Positions 1 through 7,621 are shown, counted from the stretch's first letter. The stretch: 21,372 nucleotides of DNA from CAXFCD01 sp964001155 (GCA_964001155.1 CAXFCD010000179.1:1-21372); one strand, 5' to 3'. A program made the numbers and translations. The notes: a model not told the origin generated them from the sequence alone.

Positions 1-1
1 A

Positions 2-1150
2 ATAGAAGCATGGTTTAATACGAACAACAAAAATAGTGGCTCTAGACAGGTTATATTTGAAGAGGGTGGTACAACCAGAGGCTTAAATATCTATATCGTA
101 AGTGGTAAACTTTATGTTGGGGGCTGGAACAGGAGATCAAACGAAAGTAATTGGACACCTGGCACCTGGCTTAACACAACATCATTCGAAAGTAATGAAT
201 GGCATCATGTTGCTTTAACGCTGAACGGAAGTTCAACAGTTACAGATAATGTGTTAAAATTCTATTTAGATGGAAACCTGATTACCAGTGGATCAGGTTC
301 GCAGCTTTGGGGACATAATCCCGCCAATATTGGACGTACCATCAGCGGGTCCAGATACCACAATGGAACCGGGAATGGATATTCATTTAATGGGGAAATT
401 GATGAAGTGCGCATTTGGAATGTCGAGCGATCTGCCAGTCAGATTGCTGCAAAAAAAGATACAATTCTCTCCGGGAATGAAACGGGATTAACAGCCTATT
501 ATAATTTTCAGGAAAATAATGATAGTAAAGCAAATGATACACAGACAGAATCAAATAATGATGGCACAATATCAGGAGCAACCTGGACAAGTGGACCAAA
601 TTTGGGAAAAATGAATAACTCTTTATTCTCAGGTGTTACAATTAATTTAAATAATTATCCTGATAATAAACTTCTGGTAAACGACGATTTAAACATTTCT
701 AACTGTACAATAAACGGGCCGGGTTACATTGTTGCAGATGGCAGTATAACCATTAATTCAAATTCTACGGTAAATAGTAATATTTTCATCGTTTGTAATG
801 GAACAATAGAAATAGAAAACTCACAAATTGGAACAGGCCTTAATTCATCGGTTATACTTTACTCAAAAAATGATGCAACATACAGTGGCTCAACCATCTA
901 TGGATGTATTATCTCAAAAGGAGATGAATTAGTCATTGATGGAGCCACTATCTATGGAGCGGTTTTAAATTATGGTGGGAGCTTTTCTTTACAAGGAAAT
1001 ACCAATATAACAGGATCTGTTGTATCGTATCATTCTGCAGATTTTGTAGGCGGCTCAGTATCGATCACCAAAGGAGATTTACCCTTGTTTACGGGGTATT
1101 ATATTGGTATCGATCCTATGGTTGTCCCGGGTTCGTATTTAGAATATTAA
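2..1150 (+). CDS. LamG / beta-helix surface protein, 5'-truncated (possible pilus-associated adhesin)
   Basis: The reading frame is open from base 2, so the gene begins upstream and 382 residues are visible. An in-frame ATG at 251 is not a credible start because it cuts through the LamG domain. Residues about 1-190 are a LamG/concanavalin A-like jelly roll: EWHHVALTLNG, then a LKFYLDG strand and the hallmark GEIDEVRIWN near base 400. Residues about 205-365 are short repeated beta-strands rich in Asn, Ser, Thr and Gly (NSTVNSNIFIVCNGTIEI; GATIYGAVLNYGG), as in a right-handed beta-helix. Such folds bind carbohydrate or protein partners at the cell surface. The N-terminus, and so any pilin-like signal or secretion signal, is out of view. 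The assembly genes downstream make a pilus-associated adhesin plausible; LamG-containing MshQ of MSHA loci is the precedent. That role is inference, whereas the LamG call is firm. Confidence 0.8.
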   Translation: MEAWFNTNNKNSGSRQVIFEEGGTTRGLNIYIVSGKLYVGGWNRRSNESNWTPGTWLNTTSFESNEWHHVALTLNGSSTVTDNVLKFYLDGNLITSGSGSQLWGHNPANIGRTISGSRYHNGTGNGYSFNGEIDEVRIWNVERSASQIAAKKDTILSGNETGLTAYYNFQENNDSKANDTQTESNNDGTISGATWTSGPNLGKMNNSLFSGVTINLNNYPDNKLLVNDDLNISNCTINGPGYIVADGSITINSNSTVNSNIFIVCNGTIEIENSQIGTGLNSSVILYSKNDATYSGSTIYGCIISKGDELVIDGATIYGAVLNYGGSFSLQGNTNITGSVVSYHSADFVGGSVSITKGDLPLFTGYYIGIDPMVVPGSYLEY

Positions 1151-1210
1151 TTTTAGTTCGGCTATAGGGTTATCTTTCTCTCTAATTTTCATTAAATTTA
1201 TTGACCGATG

Positions 1211-1234
1211 AACGGGGGTGTAGTCTCCGTTTTT
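1211..1234 (+). terminator. Probable rho-independent terminator after the LamG gene
   Basis: AACGGGG (1211-1217) pairs with CTCCGTT (1225-1231), with one G-U pair and a 7-base loop, and a run of five T (1230-1234) begins at the foot of the stem. It lies 60 bases after the LamG stop codon. The same bases can join a longer stem (1204-1241) that would bury the T-run, so a regulatory leader is an alternative reading. Confidence 0.45.
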
Positions 1235-1237
1235 CAC

Positions 1238-1255
1238 CGGTTTTGAAAAAAACCG
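1238..1255 (+). promoter_or_regulatory. GAAA-tetraloop hairpin in the leader of the membrane-protein/pilus operon
   Basis: CGGTTTT (1238-1244) and AAAACCG (1249-1255) form a perfect 7-bp stem closed by a GAAA tetraloop. It ends 32 bases before the start of the next gene and is not followed by a T-run, so it is not a standard terminator. It shares bases 1238-1241 with the long alternative stem 1204-1241, so the two structures exclude each other. No known riboswitch class was recognised. Function is unknown. Confidence 0.35.
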
Positions 1256-1287
1256 AATTTCATTAAATCGAATTCAGAGGTTTTAAC

Positions 1288-1716
1288 ATGGTAAATCCCA
1301 TGATCATTATCCTTGTAATCGGGGTAATATCCGCGGTTTTTGGCGCCCTGCTGATCTTCGCACCGGATGCTATCTTAAGAGCGGAACGGCAGGCAAATCG
1401 TCTGTTTATGACAGATACAGCATTTTTAAAAAACAGAATACCCATTGGCATATGTCTGCTGGGAGCATCAGGATTTTTAGGCTATACCTATGCTTCAAAT
1501 CCATTAAATGAATTGGTCTTTTTAGTGACTGCCATCCTTGCAGGCGTTTTTGGTTTTTTGCTCCTTGTATCACCAGATACGATCCTAAAAGCAGAACGGC
1601 AGGCAAATAAATTATATATGACTGATGCTTTCTTTTTGAAACACCGCATCGTGATAGGAATTGGACTGTTGCTAGCATCGGCATTCATGGTTTATACCTA
1701 CTTCTCATTCGCCTAA
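1288..1716 (+). CDS. Small integral membrane protein made of two 70-residue repeats
   Basis: The protein has 142 residues and is not assigned to a family. Four hydrophobic segments are visible (about 4-26, 50-68, 76-96 and 118-138). The chain is an internal duplication with an exact 70-residue period: PDAILRAERQANRLFMTD (26-43) aligns without gaps to PDTILKAERQANKLYMTD (96-113), and both continue as FLKxRIxIGIxLLxAS. Each unit is therefore membrane helix, amphipathic AERQAN...MTDxxFLK segment, membrane helix. At DNA level the 15-mer gaacggcaggcaaat occurs at 1384 and 1594. The start is ATG with AGAGG about 8 bases upstream. The gene sits 22 bases before the ExeA-PilM-PilN fusion on the same strand, so it is probably the first gene of that operon and may be a membrane partner of the assembly platform; the role is inference. 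Confidence 0.8.
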   Translation: MVNPMIIILVIGVISAVFGALLIFAPDAILRAERQANRLFMTDTAFLKNRIPIGICLLGASGFLGYTYASNPLNELVFLVTAILAGVFGFLLLVSPDTILKAERQANKLYMTDAFFLKHRIVIGIGLLLASAFMVYTYFSFA

Positions 1717-1738
1717 TATTTAAACTGGAGAATTTTCA

Positions 1739-4618
1739 TTGAATCTATTTGATTCAATAGGATTAAAGACAGATCCTTTTTCAACGTCCCCTAACGTTGA
1801 TCTTTTCTATCCTGCCGTCCAGCATCGACAATGCCTGGAAGGGTTAGAATTGGCGGTGAGGATGCGTAGAGGGTTATCTGTGATCAGGGGTGGAATCGGT
1901 GTTGGAAAAACCACCATCAGCCGAAAATTGATCCAGAATTTCAAATCAGAATCTGACGATTTTGATTTTTACCTGATTCTGGACCCCAAGTTTGAATCGG
2001 AGCTCATTCTTTTAAAATATATAATCAAATTATTTGGCGTAGCCAATACAGGCGAATCAGTTCAGGAATGCCGAAACATCATTGAGAATTATCTGTTGAA
2101 GGTCGGTGTTGAACAGGGTAAAACCTTGGTCTTAATTGTGGATGAGGGACAAAACTTGCCAGGTGAAATGTTAGACGTGTTCCGGACACTCTTGAATTTT
2201 GAAACTGATGATTTCAAACTGTTGCAGCTCATTATATTTGGACAGCCCGAAATGGGCACCATGATCCACAAATATCCCAATTTTGAAGACCGAATATCTT
2301 TCGATTTTGAAATTGGTCCCATCGGCTTGGAAGATATGAAAGGGATGATTGACCATCGTATTGAAATCTCCGGTGGGAAAGCGGGTAGCTGGTTTACAGA
2401 AGATGCCATCTTGAAAATTCATAAAAATACCCAGGGTTATCCCCGAAAAGTGACACAATTATGCCACCAGCTTTTGCTCACAATGATGAGTGAAAATAAA
2501 ACGGAAATCAGTGATGAAATGGTCCAACGAGTTATTTCCGGGAAAGTAGACACCGGGGGCTTACTCCAGCAAAAGAAAAAAAATTACAGCGAGATTGCGG
2601 TTAACAAATTGTTAGACGTCTTGCGGAAAGACCAATCGAAAGAAGACACAACCGAACCGGAACCTGTGGAAATTGAAGAACTGGAAGATGATTGGATTGG
2701 TGGTGGTGAACCTCCGTCGGAACCAACCGTTCCAAAGGAAGAAACCAAACCTGTTTCCAACCCTGAACCTGCTGCAACCACAGAACAAAAACCGGAGGAC
2801 ATCATTTTTACAAAAGCGCCGGCGGACAAGCCTGAACCGGAAATAGCCTTAAATCCTGCAGAAGATGTTTTACCTCGGCCCGGCAAATATCCTCCCCACA
2901 TTCCTCCTAAGAAAATCCCATTGGACAATTCCACCTTGGGTGTCAGTGTTGACAGCGGACGAATTACTTCCGTTCTCATTGATGAAAATAAAGGGATCAA
3001 AACTCTTTTAACTTACAACATTCATGCTTCGAAAGCGCGGAACCTTGATCCTGCAAAAAATCCTTCTGAATTTTCAACTGCCTGCACAGATGCCCTGACC
3101 GATTTAGAAGAAGGGTTTGTGGACCGAATGGACCTTTATAAATCCGCCACAAAATCAATAAAAGACAAAAATACGATCTCCCTTAATATCAATGATGATC
3201 GTATGGTGATGAGGCTGGTTGAAGTTCCAAAGGAAAATAAGAAAGATAAAAAACAAATCATTGAATGGGCTATTAGGAAAGGGTTGGCTTTTCCCGCTGA
3301 AGATGCAATTTATGACCATGCACCGGGATACAACGATCATGTGAATGTGGGCATTGGTGATAAAAGCGCCCTTGTAGGGACCAGTTCTCTTTTAAATGAA
3401 TTGGGCTGGGAGATTCGATGGTGGAATCCAACTGCACAATCTGTATTCAATGCCTTCAGTTGGAACTATCCAGAGCATCGCCAGAAAACAACCTTGATCC
3501 TTCATTTCGGTGAAAATATGAGTCTTATCTTGGGATGTATTCGCGGCACCGTTCGCGTTGTTGAATCCCTTCATATCGGTTTACAAAGTTTGACCGATGC
3601 CTTAAGGGACCAAGGGCAATCCACTGAAAATTGGCATGAAAGAGATGAATTTCAAGTGCCGGAGTCTTTTATCAGAGCTTTTGGTAAAACAGCCAAAACA
3701 GGCGAGCACGATGATATTTTCCGTCCTGTATTCGATAGTTGGCGCCAAGAAATTGATCGCACTATCAATAGCATTCGGAAAGACTTTACCATTTCTGAAG
3801 ATACAGAAGTTTTATTAAGCGGCTCTGCAGGCGATATACAATATTTAGATCAATTCATCGAAGGCAGTTTGGGGCTTCACACCCAATTTTTAAACCCGGT
3901 TCGAAATCTTGCTTTTTCACCCAGCGAAGATGAACGAAGCAATCTCCCCTTCCACCCCACGCTCTTAACTGCAGCCATAGGGTCTGCCCTCACCCTTCCC
4001 GGGACAGTGAATGTGCTGCCCTTGTCCCTGAAACAAAATGAAATCTTTCGTTGGGCAAACCGAATCAGTGTTCCCGTAGCAGCAGCGCTTTTGGTTATCC
4101 TTTTCGGCATTACAGGAACGACAAAAGCAGATTTCAATTCCATCAATTCTGAAATCATACCGCTTCAGGAAGAAACAAGTGATCTATCCTATGTACAACA
4201 AGAACATACCTTACTCACGCGGAATAAAAACAATGTAAATGACCAACTAGATATTTTGAGTTATGATACAGAATATTTTCGTCGCGTTTTGGCCATTACT
4301 CGGTTCTTAAGTTATAATACACCCAAAGAAATCACCATGGAGCGGGTGAGCTATCAGCAAGGATGGGAAGTCAAAAAATATAAAAAAATGGGGCGGGACT
4401 TAGTCCAACTGGTGGAAATGGAAGATGAGGATAAGAGAACTCTGAGGCTCTTGGGTGATGTGAAAGCAAACCCTGCCTTGAAAGATCGCTATTTCAATAA
4501 TTTCATTACAGATTTGGAAAATTCAGGTTTATTCCAGTCCGTGGAAATTGTCTTCCAAAATTCCCAAGCCAGTATTGGAACGGACCATTTACAATTTGAA
4601 GTGAAGTGTATTATTTGA
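1739..4618 (+). CDS. ExeA/MshM-like AAA ATPase fused to PilM and PilN (GspA-GspL-like chimera)
   Basis: The 959-residue protein carries three assembly modules. Residues 1-270 are an ExeA/GspA/MshM-type AAA ATPase with Walker A GGIGVGKT (51-58), Walker B VLIVDE (131-136), a sensor-like FGQPE (167-171) and the family-typical DHRI near 205-208. Residues about 275-395 are a Pro/Glu-rich, probably disordered linker. Residues about 398-735 are an actin-like PilM/GspL cytoplasmic fold, opening GVSVDSGRITSVLID (401-415) and closing LLSGSAGDIQYLD (692-704). One membrane helix (about 775-795) is followed by a coiled segment and a PilN ferredoxin-like periplasmic domain to the end. The topology is consistent: AAA and PilM in the cytoplasm, PilN in the periplasm. 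In known systems ExeA is separate and ends in a peptidoglycan-binding domain, and GspL/MshI carries only PilM+PilN. The start is TTG with GGAG 8 bases upstream. The stop overlaps the next ATG by one base, suggesting translational coupling. Confidence 0.9.
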   Translation: MNLFDSIGLKTDPFSTSPNVDLFYPAVQHRQCLEGLELAVRMRRGLSVIRGGIGVGKTTISRKLIQNFKSESDDFDFYLILDPKFESELILLKYIIKLFGVANTGESVQECRNIIENYLLKVGVEQGKTLVLIVDEGQNLPGEMLDVFRTLLNFETDDFKLLQLIIFGQPEMGTMIHKYPNFEDRISFDFEIGPIGLEDMKGMIDHRIEISGGKAGSWFTEDAILKIHKNTQGYPRKVTQLCHQLLLTMMSENKTEISDEMVQRVISGKVDTGGLLQQKKKNYSEIAVNKLLDVLRKDQSKEDTTEPEPVEIEELEDDWIGGGEPPSEPTVPKEETKPVSNPEPAATTEQKPEDIIFTKAPADKPEPEIALNPAEDVLPRPGKYPPHIPPKKIPLDNSTLGVSVDSGRITSVLIDENKGIKTLLTYNIHASKARNLDPAKNPSEFSTACTDALTDLEEGFVDRMDLYKSATKSIKDKNTISLNINDDRMVMRLVEVPKENKKDKKQIIEWAIRKGLAFPAEDAIYDHAPGYNDHVNVGIGDKSALVGTSSLLNELGWEIRWWNPTAQSVFNAFSWNYPEHRQKTTLILHFGENMSLILGCIRGTVRVVESLHIGLQSLTDALRDQGQSTENWHERDEFQVPESFIRAFGKTAKTGEHDDIFRPVFDSWRQEIDRTINSIRKDFTISEDTEVLLSGSAGDIQYLDQFIEGSLGLHTQFLNPVRNLAFSPSEDERSNLPFHPTLLTAAIGSALTLPGTVNVLPLSLKQNEIFRWANRISVPVAAALLVILFGITGTTKADFNSINSEIIPLQEETSDLSYVQQEHTLLTRNKNNVNDQLDILSYDTEYFRRVLAITRFLSYNTPKEITMERVSYQQGWEVKKYKKMGRDLVQLVEMEDEDKRTLRLLGDVKANPALKDRYFNNFITDLENSGLFQSVEIVFQNSQASIGTDHLQFEVKCII

Positions 4619-5673
4619 TGGTTGCGTTATTAAAAAATCAACGTAACCTTTTTATTGCCATTGCCGGCGGGATTCTGCTCATAGTTTTGATTTGGTATTA
4701 CGGGTTTCACCAAAGCTTGTCATCAGCTTACACCGATATTAAGAAATCTCAAAAGAGTCTCGAATCCATGCGTAATAAATACAAACGCATGGAAAATGAA
4801 ATTGTCCGGATTCAAAATGAATGGGACATTTTGAATGATGAATTTGAGAAGGTGATCCAACGTATCCCGGATAAATCATCCTTCGACCGGGTCACTGATG
4901 CCCTTTACGCCATGTTAAAAAATAATGGCTTGTCTATCAAAAATTGGAAGCCATCCAATATCGCCATTGATAAAAAAACCATCCTAATTCCCGAGAGTGA
5001 GGACGAAATTATCATTGAAAAAATTCCCATTGATATTGAAGTAAAAGGGTCTTTTGTGAATTTTGGAAAATTTTTAGAAACCATGACACAAAGTCGTTAC
5101 CGACTTACAGCATCCAATATTGATATCGAACAAAAAGGGGCTTCTTCCAGCCAAACGATAAAATTCATTTCCTATGCCTATTTTCAAACGGAAGTGAAAA
5201 AAAAATCTATAGCCAAAGCAACAAAACCAAAAACATCGCCAAAAAAAACGACCTCTAAAAAAGTAACTAAACCTCCATCTAACCAAATAGACCGACCCGA
5301 GGATGCGCCGGACGATGTGCCAGACTGGATGTTTGAACCAATTACAAAAACAGAAAAATCAGCAAATATTGCGTCTGAGAAAAATAGTAAACCCGCAAAA
5401 ATTAATAACGAATGGCTTGCACCTAAAAAAGTGGATAAAAATAAAGATGATATTTTTCCCAATTCTTCTAATGACCGTGAAGTAGAAATAACAAATAAAA
5501 TTATCACATTATTGAATTCTGGGCCTTATACGCTGGAAGATTTAAAATTTATGATAGATGATTATGATTCTGAGTATTCAATTATATTACAGTATCTTAT
5601 TGATAACAAATCTATTGCATATAATGATAATGACGAGTTGGTTCTCTTGAATACAGAGAAAAACAAGGAATAA
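4618..5673 (+). CDS. PilO/MshJ-like inner-membrane protein with an extra winged-helix-like C-terminal domain
   Basis: The protein has 351 residues from the ATG at 4618, which overlaps the previous TGA (TGATG). A GTG at 4606 would add four residues but is less likely. There is one membrane helix (about 9-29), a long coiled coil (33-83) and a PilO-type ferredoxin-like periplasmic domain (about 85-192). These are the features of PilO/GspM, which pairs with PilN to align the platform. Past the usual end of PilO comes a Lys/Pro-rich linker (about 193-285) and a compact domain (287-346) with the helix pattern and terminal strands of a winged helix (KIITLLNSGPYTLEDLKFMI, then SIAYNDNDELVLLN). The last 210 bases are much more AT-rich than the rest. 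The tail should be periplasmic if the topology is standard, so DNA binding there is unlikely. PilO identity rests on order and architecture rather than strong motifs. Confidence 0.75.
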   Translation: MVALLKNQRNLFIAIAGGILLIVLIWYYGFHQSLSSAYTDIKKSQKSLESMRNKYKRMENEIVRIQNEWDILNDEFEKVIQRIPDKSSFDRVTDALYAMLKNNGLSIKNWKPSNIAIDKKTILIPESEDEIIIEKIPIDIEVKGSFVNFGKFLETMTQSRYRLTASNIDIEQKGASSSQTIKFISYAYFQTEVKKKSIAKATKPKTSPKKTTSKKVTKPPSNQIDRPEDAPDDVPDWMFEPITKTEKSANIASEKNSKPAKINNEWLAPKKVDKNKDDIFPNSSNDREVEITNKIITLLNSGPYTLEDLKFMIDDYDSEYSIILQYLIDNKSIAYNDNDELVLLNTEKNKE

Positions 5674-5708
5674 TAGCAATTAATTCTTCCATAAAGGTGA
5701 ATTTATTA

Positions 5709-5736
5709 TTGACCACAAAAAGATTTTAGTTACAGT
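5709..5736 (+). promoter_or_regulatory. Weak candidate promoter in the only long gap of the pilus cluster
   Basis: TTGACC (5709-5714) and TACAGT (5731-5736) stand 16 bases apart in the 95-base AT-rich gap before the PilP-like gene. The -35 matches the sigma-70 consensus at five positions and the -10 at four. The promoter consensus of this lineage is unknown, so this is only a candidate for a second start of transcription. Confidence 0.2.
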
Positions 5737-5768
5737 AAATTTCTGGGTAGTTTAAGGTGTAATCCATT

Positions 5769-6317
5769 ATGACCCAAAGACTCAAAATTCTGACTGCAGG
5801 ACTTGTTTTGTCCTTAATTTATGCAATAAGTGATTATATCGCCCGCAATAAAGAGGAACCTGTTGCTGTGGCAAAAAAGGAAGTTCGGGAGCGACCGAAG
5901 ACCGCACGGGTAGATTTAAACAGGATAAAACGAATCAGAGAAAAGAGTGCTAAACTTGCAAAATCAGGAGAACGGAAAGTTGATATAATACCCGAAGCAG
6001 ATTTTATTCCCATTCCTGAAAATATTACAGCACTGGAAGGCTGGGGCAGAAACCCATTTGTTGAAGTGAAAGAAAAACCCATGGAACGTCCTCAAGCTGC
6101 ACAAACTGAAATGATACAGGAAAATGAATTTTCTGACTTGGATGAATTAAAAATTTCATCCGTTGCCCAACTGGGTGATAAGGTATTTGTGGTCATAAAT
6201 GGGCAAAGATTCCGGGAAGGCGATTTCATTAATAATATGAGAATTGAGTCCATTGAAAATCAGAAAGTTACATTCCTCATGGGAAAGACTAGGATCATTA
6301 AAGACGTTGGTACATAA
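5769..6317 (+). CDS. PilP/GspC-like connector between inner-membrane platform and secretin
   Basis: The 182-residue protein has an N-terminal membrane anchor (about 7-21) and no lipobox cysteine, so it resembles GspC or MshK more than lipoprotein PilP. A basic, extended segment (about 30-80) leads to the motif GWGRNPF (91-97), the usual entry to the PilP/GspC homology region. The domain at 127-179 (KISSVAQLGDKVFVVINGQ...FREGDFI...) is the small beta-fold that in these families docks on the N0 domain of the secretin. The start ATG has AAGGTG about 9 bases upstream. Its 3' end overlaps the secretin start by 11 bases. Position between the PilO-like gene and the secretin matches the PilO-PilP-PilQ and MshJ-K-L order and supports the call. 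Confidence 0.85.
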   Translation: MTQRLKILTAGLVLSLIYAISDYIARNKEEPVAVAKKEVRERPKTARVDLNRIKRIREKSAKLAKSGERKVDIIPEADFIPIPENITALEGWGRNPFVEVKEKPMERPQAAQTEMIQENEFSDLDELKISSVAQLGDKVFVVINGQRFREGDFINNMRIESIENQKVTFLMGKTRIIKDVGT

Positions 6318-7614
6318 ACTACATACTTTACTTTTATTGTCATTTCTGACAATCCCAATCCTTCATGGGCAAGGTTCCGCAAGTTATTTACCGTTAACCA
6401 AGGACGGAGAACAATATAACTTGAATGAAAAAATGTCAATCAACATGAAGGAGTCGGACATTAAGAATGTGCTCATGCTGATCGGGGAATTGACAGGACT
6501 CAACATTGTCATCAGCCCGGCGGTAAAGGACACCATTACAGCAACCTTGGAAAATGTTTCAGTAAAAGCTGCATTGGACGCCATCCTGAAACCGAACGGC
6601 TACAGTTATTTTGTCCAGGAAAATATCATTATCGTTAAAGGCAGCGATATTGAAATGGTGGGTGAACTTGAAACAATAGTGATCAAATTGAAATATATCA
6701 ATTCCGATGACCTGCAATCACCAATGCAAGCTGTCCTGTCTTCCCGGGGAAAGATCCAATCTTTTACGCCTTTGGTGACGACTGCTAGTACAAAAGGCGC
6801 TTCAAACATTATCATCATCTCGGACATGCAGGAGAATATCCCCCAAATCCTGAAAATGGTCCAGCAATTGGATGTGCCCATTCCCAATATAAACATCGCA
6901 GTCCGGTTTATTGAAACAAATTTAGATACCACTCGAGGACATGGCATTGATTGGACCAAAGCGCCGGTTCAATTAGGCGGTTCATTAGATACAACAATAT
7001 CAATCCCAATAAATCTCAGTAATATTACCATGGCCACATTGAACCCTATCCAACTCACCACTGCCTTAAGAGTGATGCAAGCGCGCGGGCAATCCAAACT
7101 TTTATCCAGTCCACAAGTGACAACATTAGATAACCATGAAGCGGAAACAGAAACGGTCACCACTGTATATATTGAAGGTAACATCGGTAACAACCAAAAC
7201 CAATATCGGCAAGGGAACCAAGCAACTCAGACAAACAATCCTTATGGGAATATTTTTTCTAACCAGGTTCAGGAAAAAGATATTGGGATCAAACTCAAGG
7301 TCACCCCGCGAATCAATGAAGCCTCCAAGATTACTCTTTTAGTGGATGCCACAGTTGAAGCCCTCCTGTCTGCAGCAGAAATCAATACAGACAAACCGCG
7401 TTCCACGAAGCGGACTGTAAAAACTCAGGTGACTGTGAGTGATGGTGATACAGCCATTATCGGTGGGTTGATTGCAGAAAATGTGCTGGAAAATAAAAAA
7501 TTCGTACCTATCATCAGCGCCATCCCCCTCATTGGCCAAATGTTCCAATCCACCTCCATAGAGAAGGAACAACGTGAACTTTTGATTTTTATTACTCCTA
7601 ATGTGATCGGTTAA
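6307..7614 (+). CDS. Secretin (PilQ/MshL/GspD family outer-membrane channel)
   Basis: The best start is the TTG at 6307: it gives a clean signal peptide (MVHKLHTLLLLSFLTIPILH, then GQ) and a 435-residue protein. An upstream TTG at 6244 would place an unhydrophobic 21-residue tail in front of it. Domains: N0/STN about 45-112 (INMKESDIKNVLMLIGELTG), a single N1 domain about 125-192 (IVIKLKYINSDDLQ), and the secretin core about 195-435. The core has SKLLSSPQVTTLDN (264-277), KVTPRI and the family signature VPIISAIPLIGQMFQ (401-415) before the final ELLIFITPNVI. An Asn/Gln-rich stretch (about 292-323) lies between core strands and probably forms a gate or lip loop. The protein is short for the family, with few N domains. 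It would multimerise in the outer membrane as the exit pore. Confidence 0.93.
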   Translation: MVHKLHTLLLLSFLTIPILHGQGSASYLPLTKDGEQYNLNEKMSINMKESDIKNVLMLIGELTGLNIVISPAVKDTITATLENVSVKAALDAILKPNGYSYFVQENIIIVKGSDIEMVGELETIVIKLKYINSDDLQSPMQAVLSSRGKIQSFTPLVTTASTKGASNIIIISDMQENIPQILKMVQQLDVPIPNINIAVRFIETNLDTTRGHGIDWTKAPVQLGGSLDTTISIPINLSNITMATLNPIQLTTALRVMQARGQSKLLSSPQVTTLDNHEAETETVTTVYIEGNIGNNQNQYRQGNQATQTNNPYGNIFSNQVQEKDIGIKLKVTPRINEASKITLLVDATVEALLSAAEINTDKPRSTKRTVKTQVTVSDGDTAIIGGLIAENVLENKKFVPIISAIPLIGQMFQSTSIEKEQRELLIFITPNVIG

Positions 7615-7621
7615 ACACCCT

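Noticed and set aside
251..1150. ATG at 251 as start of the LamG gene
   Set aside because: The frame is open to base 2 and the translated upstream part (EAWFNTNNKNSGSRQVIFEE, then NEWHHVALTLNG) belongs to the LamG domain, so the start is outside the window.
2584..3000. 138-residue open frame on the minus strand, Ser/Gly-rich
   Set aside because: Shadow of the Pro/Glu-rich linker of the ExeA-PilM-PilN gene. The low complexity comes from the opposite strand.
4606..4617. GTG at 4606 as the PilO-like start
   Set aside because: Adds only four residues. The ATG at 4618 gives the common one-base TGATG overlap.
1739..4618. Frameshift or assembly join behind the three-part fusion
   Set aside because: The frame is continuous, the linker is a plausible Pro/Glu-rich spacer with codon use like its flanks, and the topology is consistent. 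Only raw reads could fully exclude a join.
5695..5757. Tiny frame after the AAAGGTGA site in the 95-base gap
   Set aside because: Would give 10-15 codons with a GTG or ATT start and no recognisable product. Not supportable as a gene.
6244..6306. TTG at 6244 as the secretin start
   Set aside because: It would add 21 charged residues before the signal peptide and overlap the PilP-like gene by 74 bases. TTG at 6307 gives a normal signal peptide.
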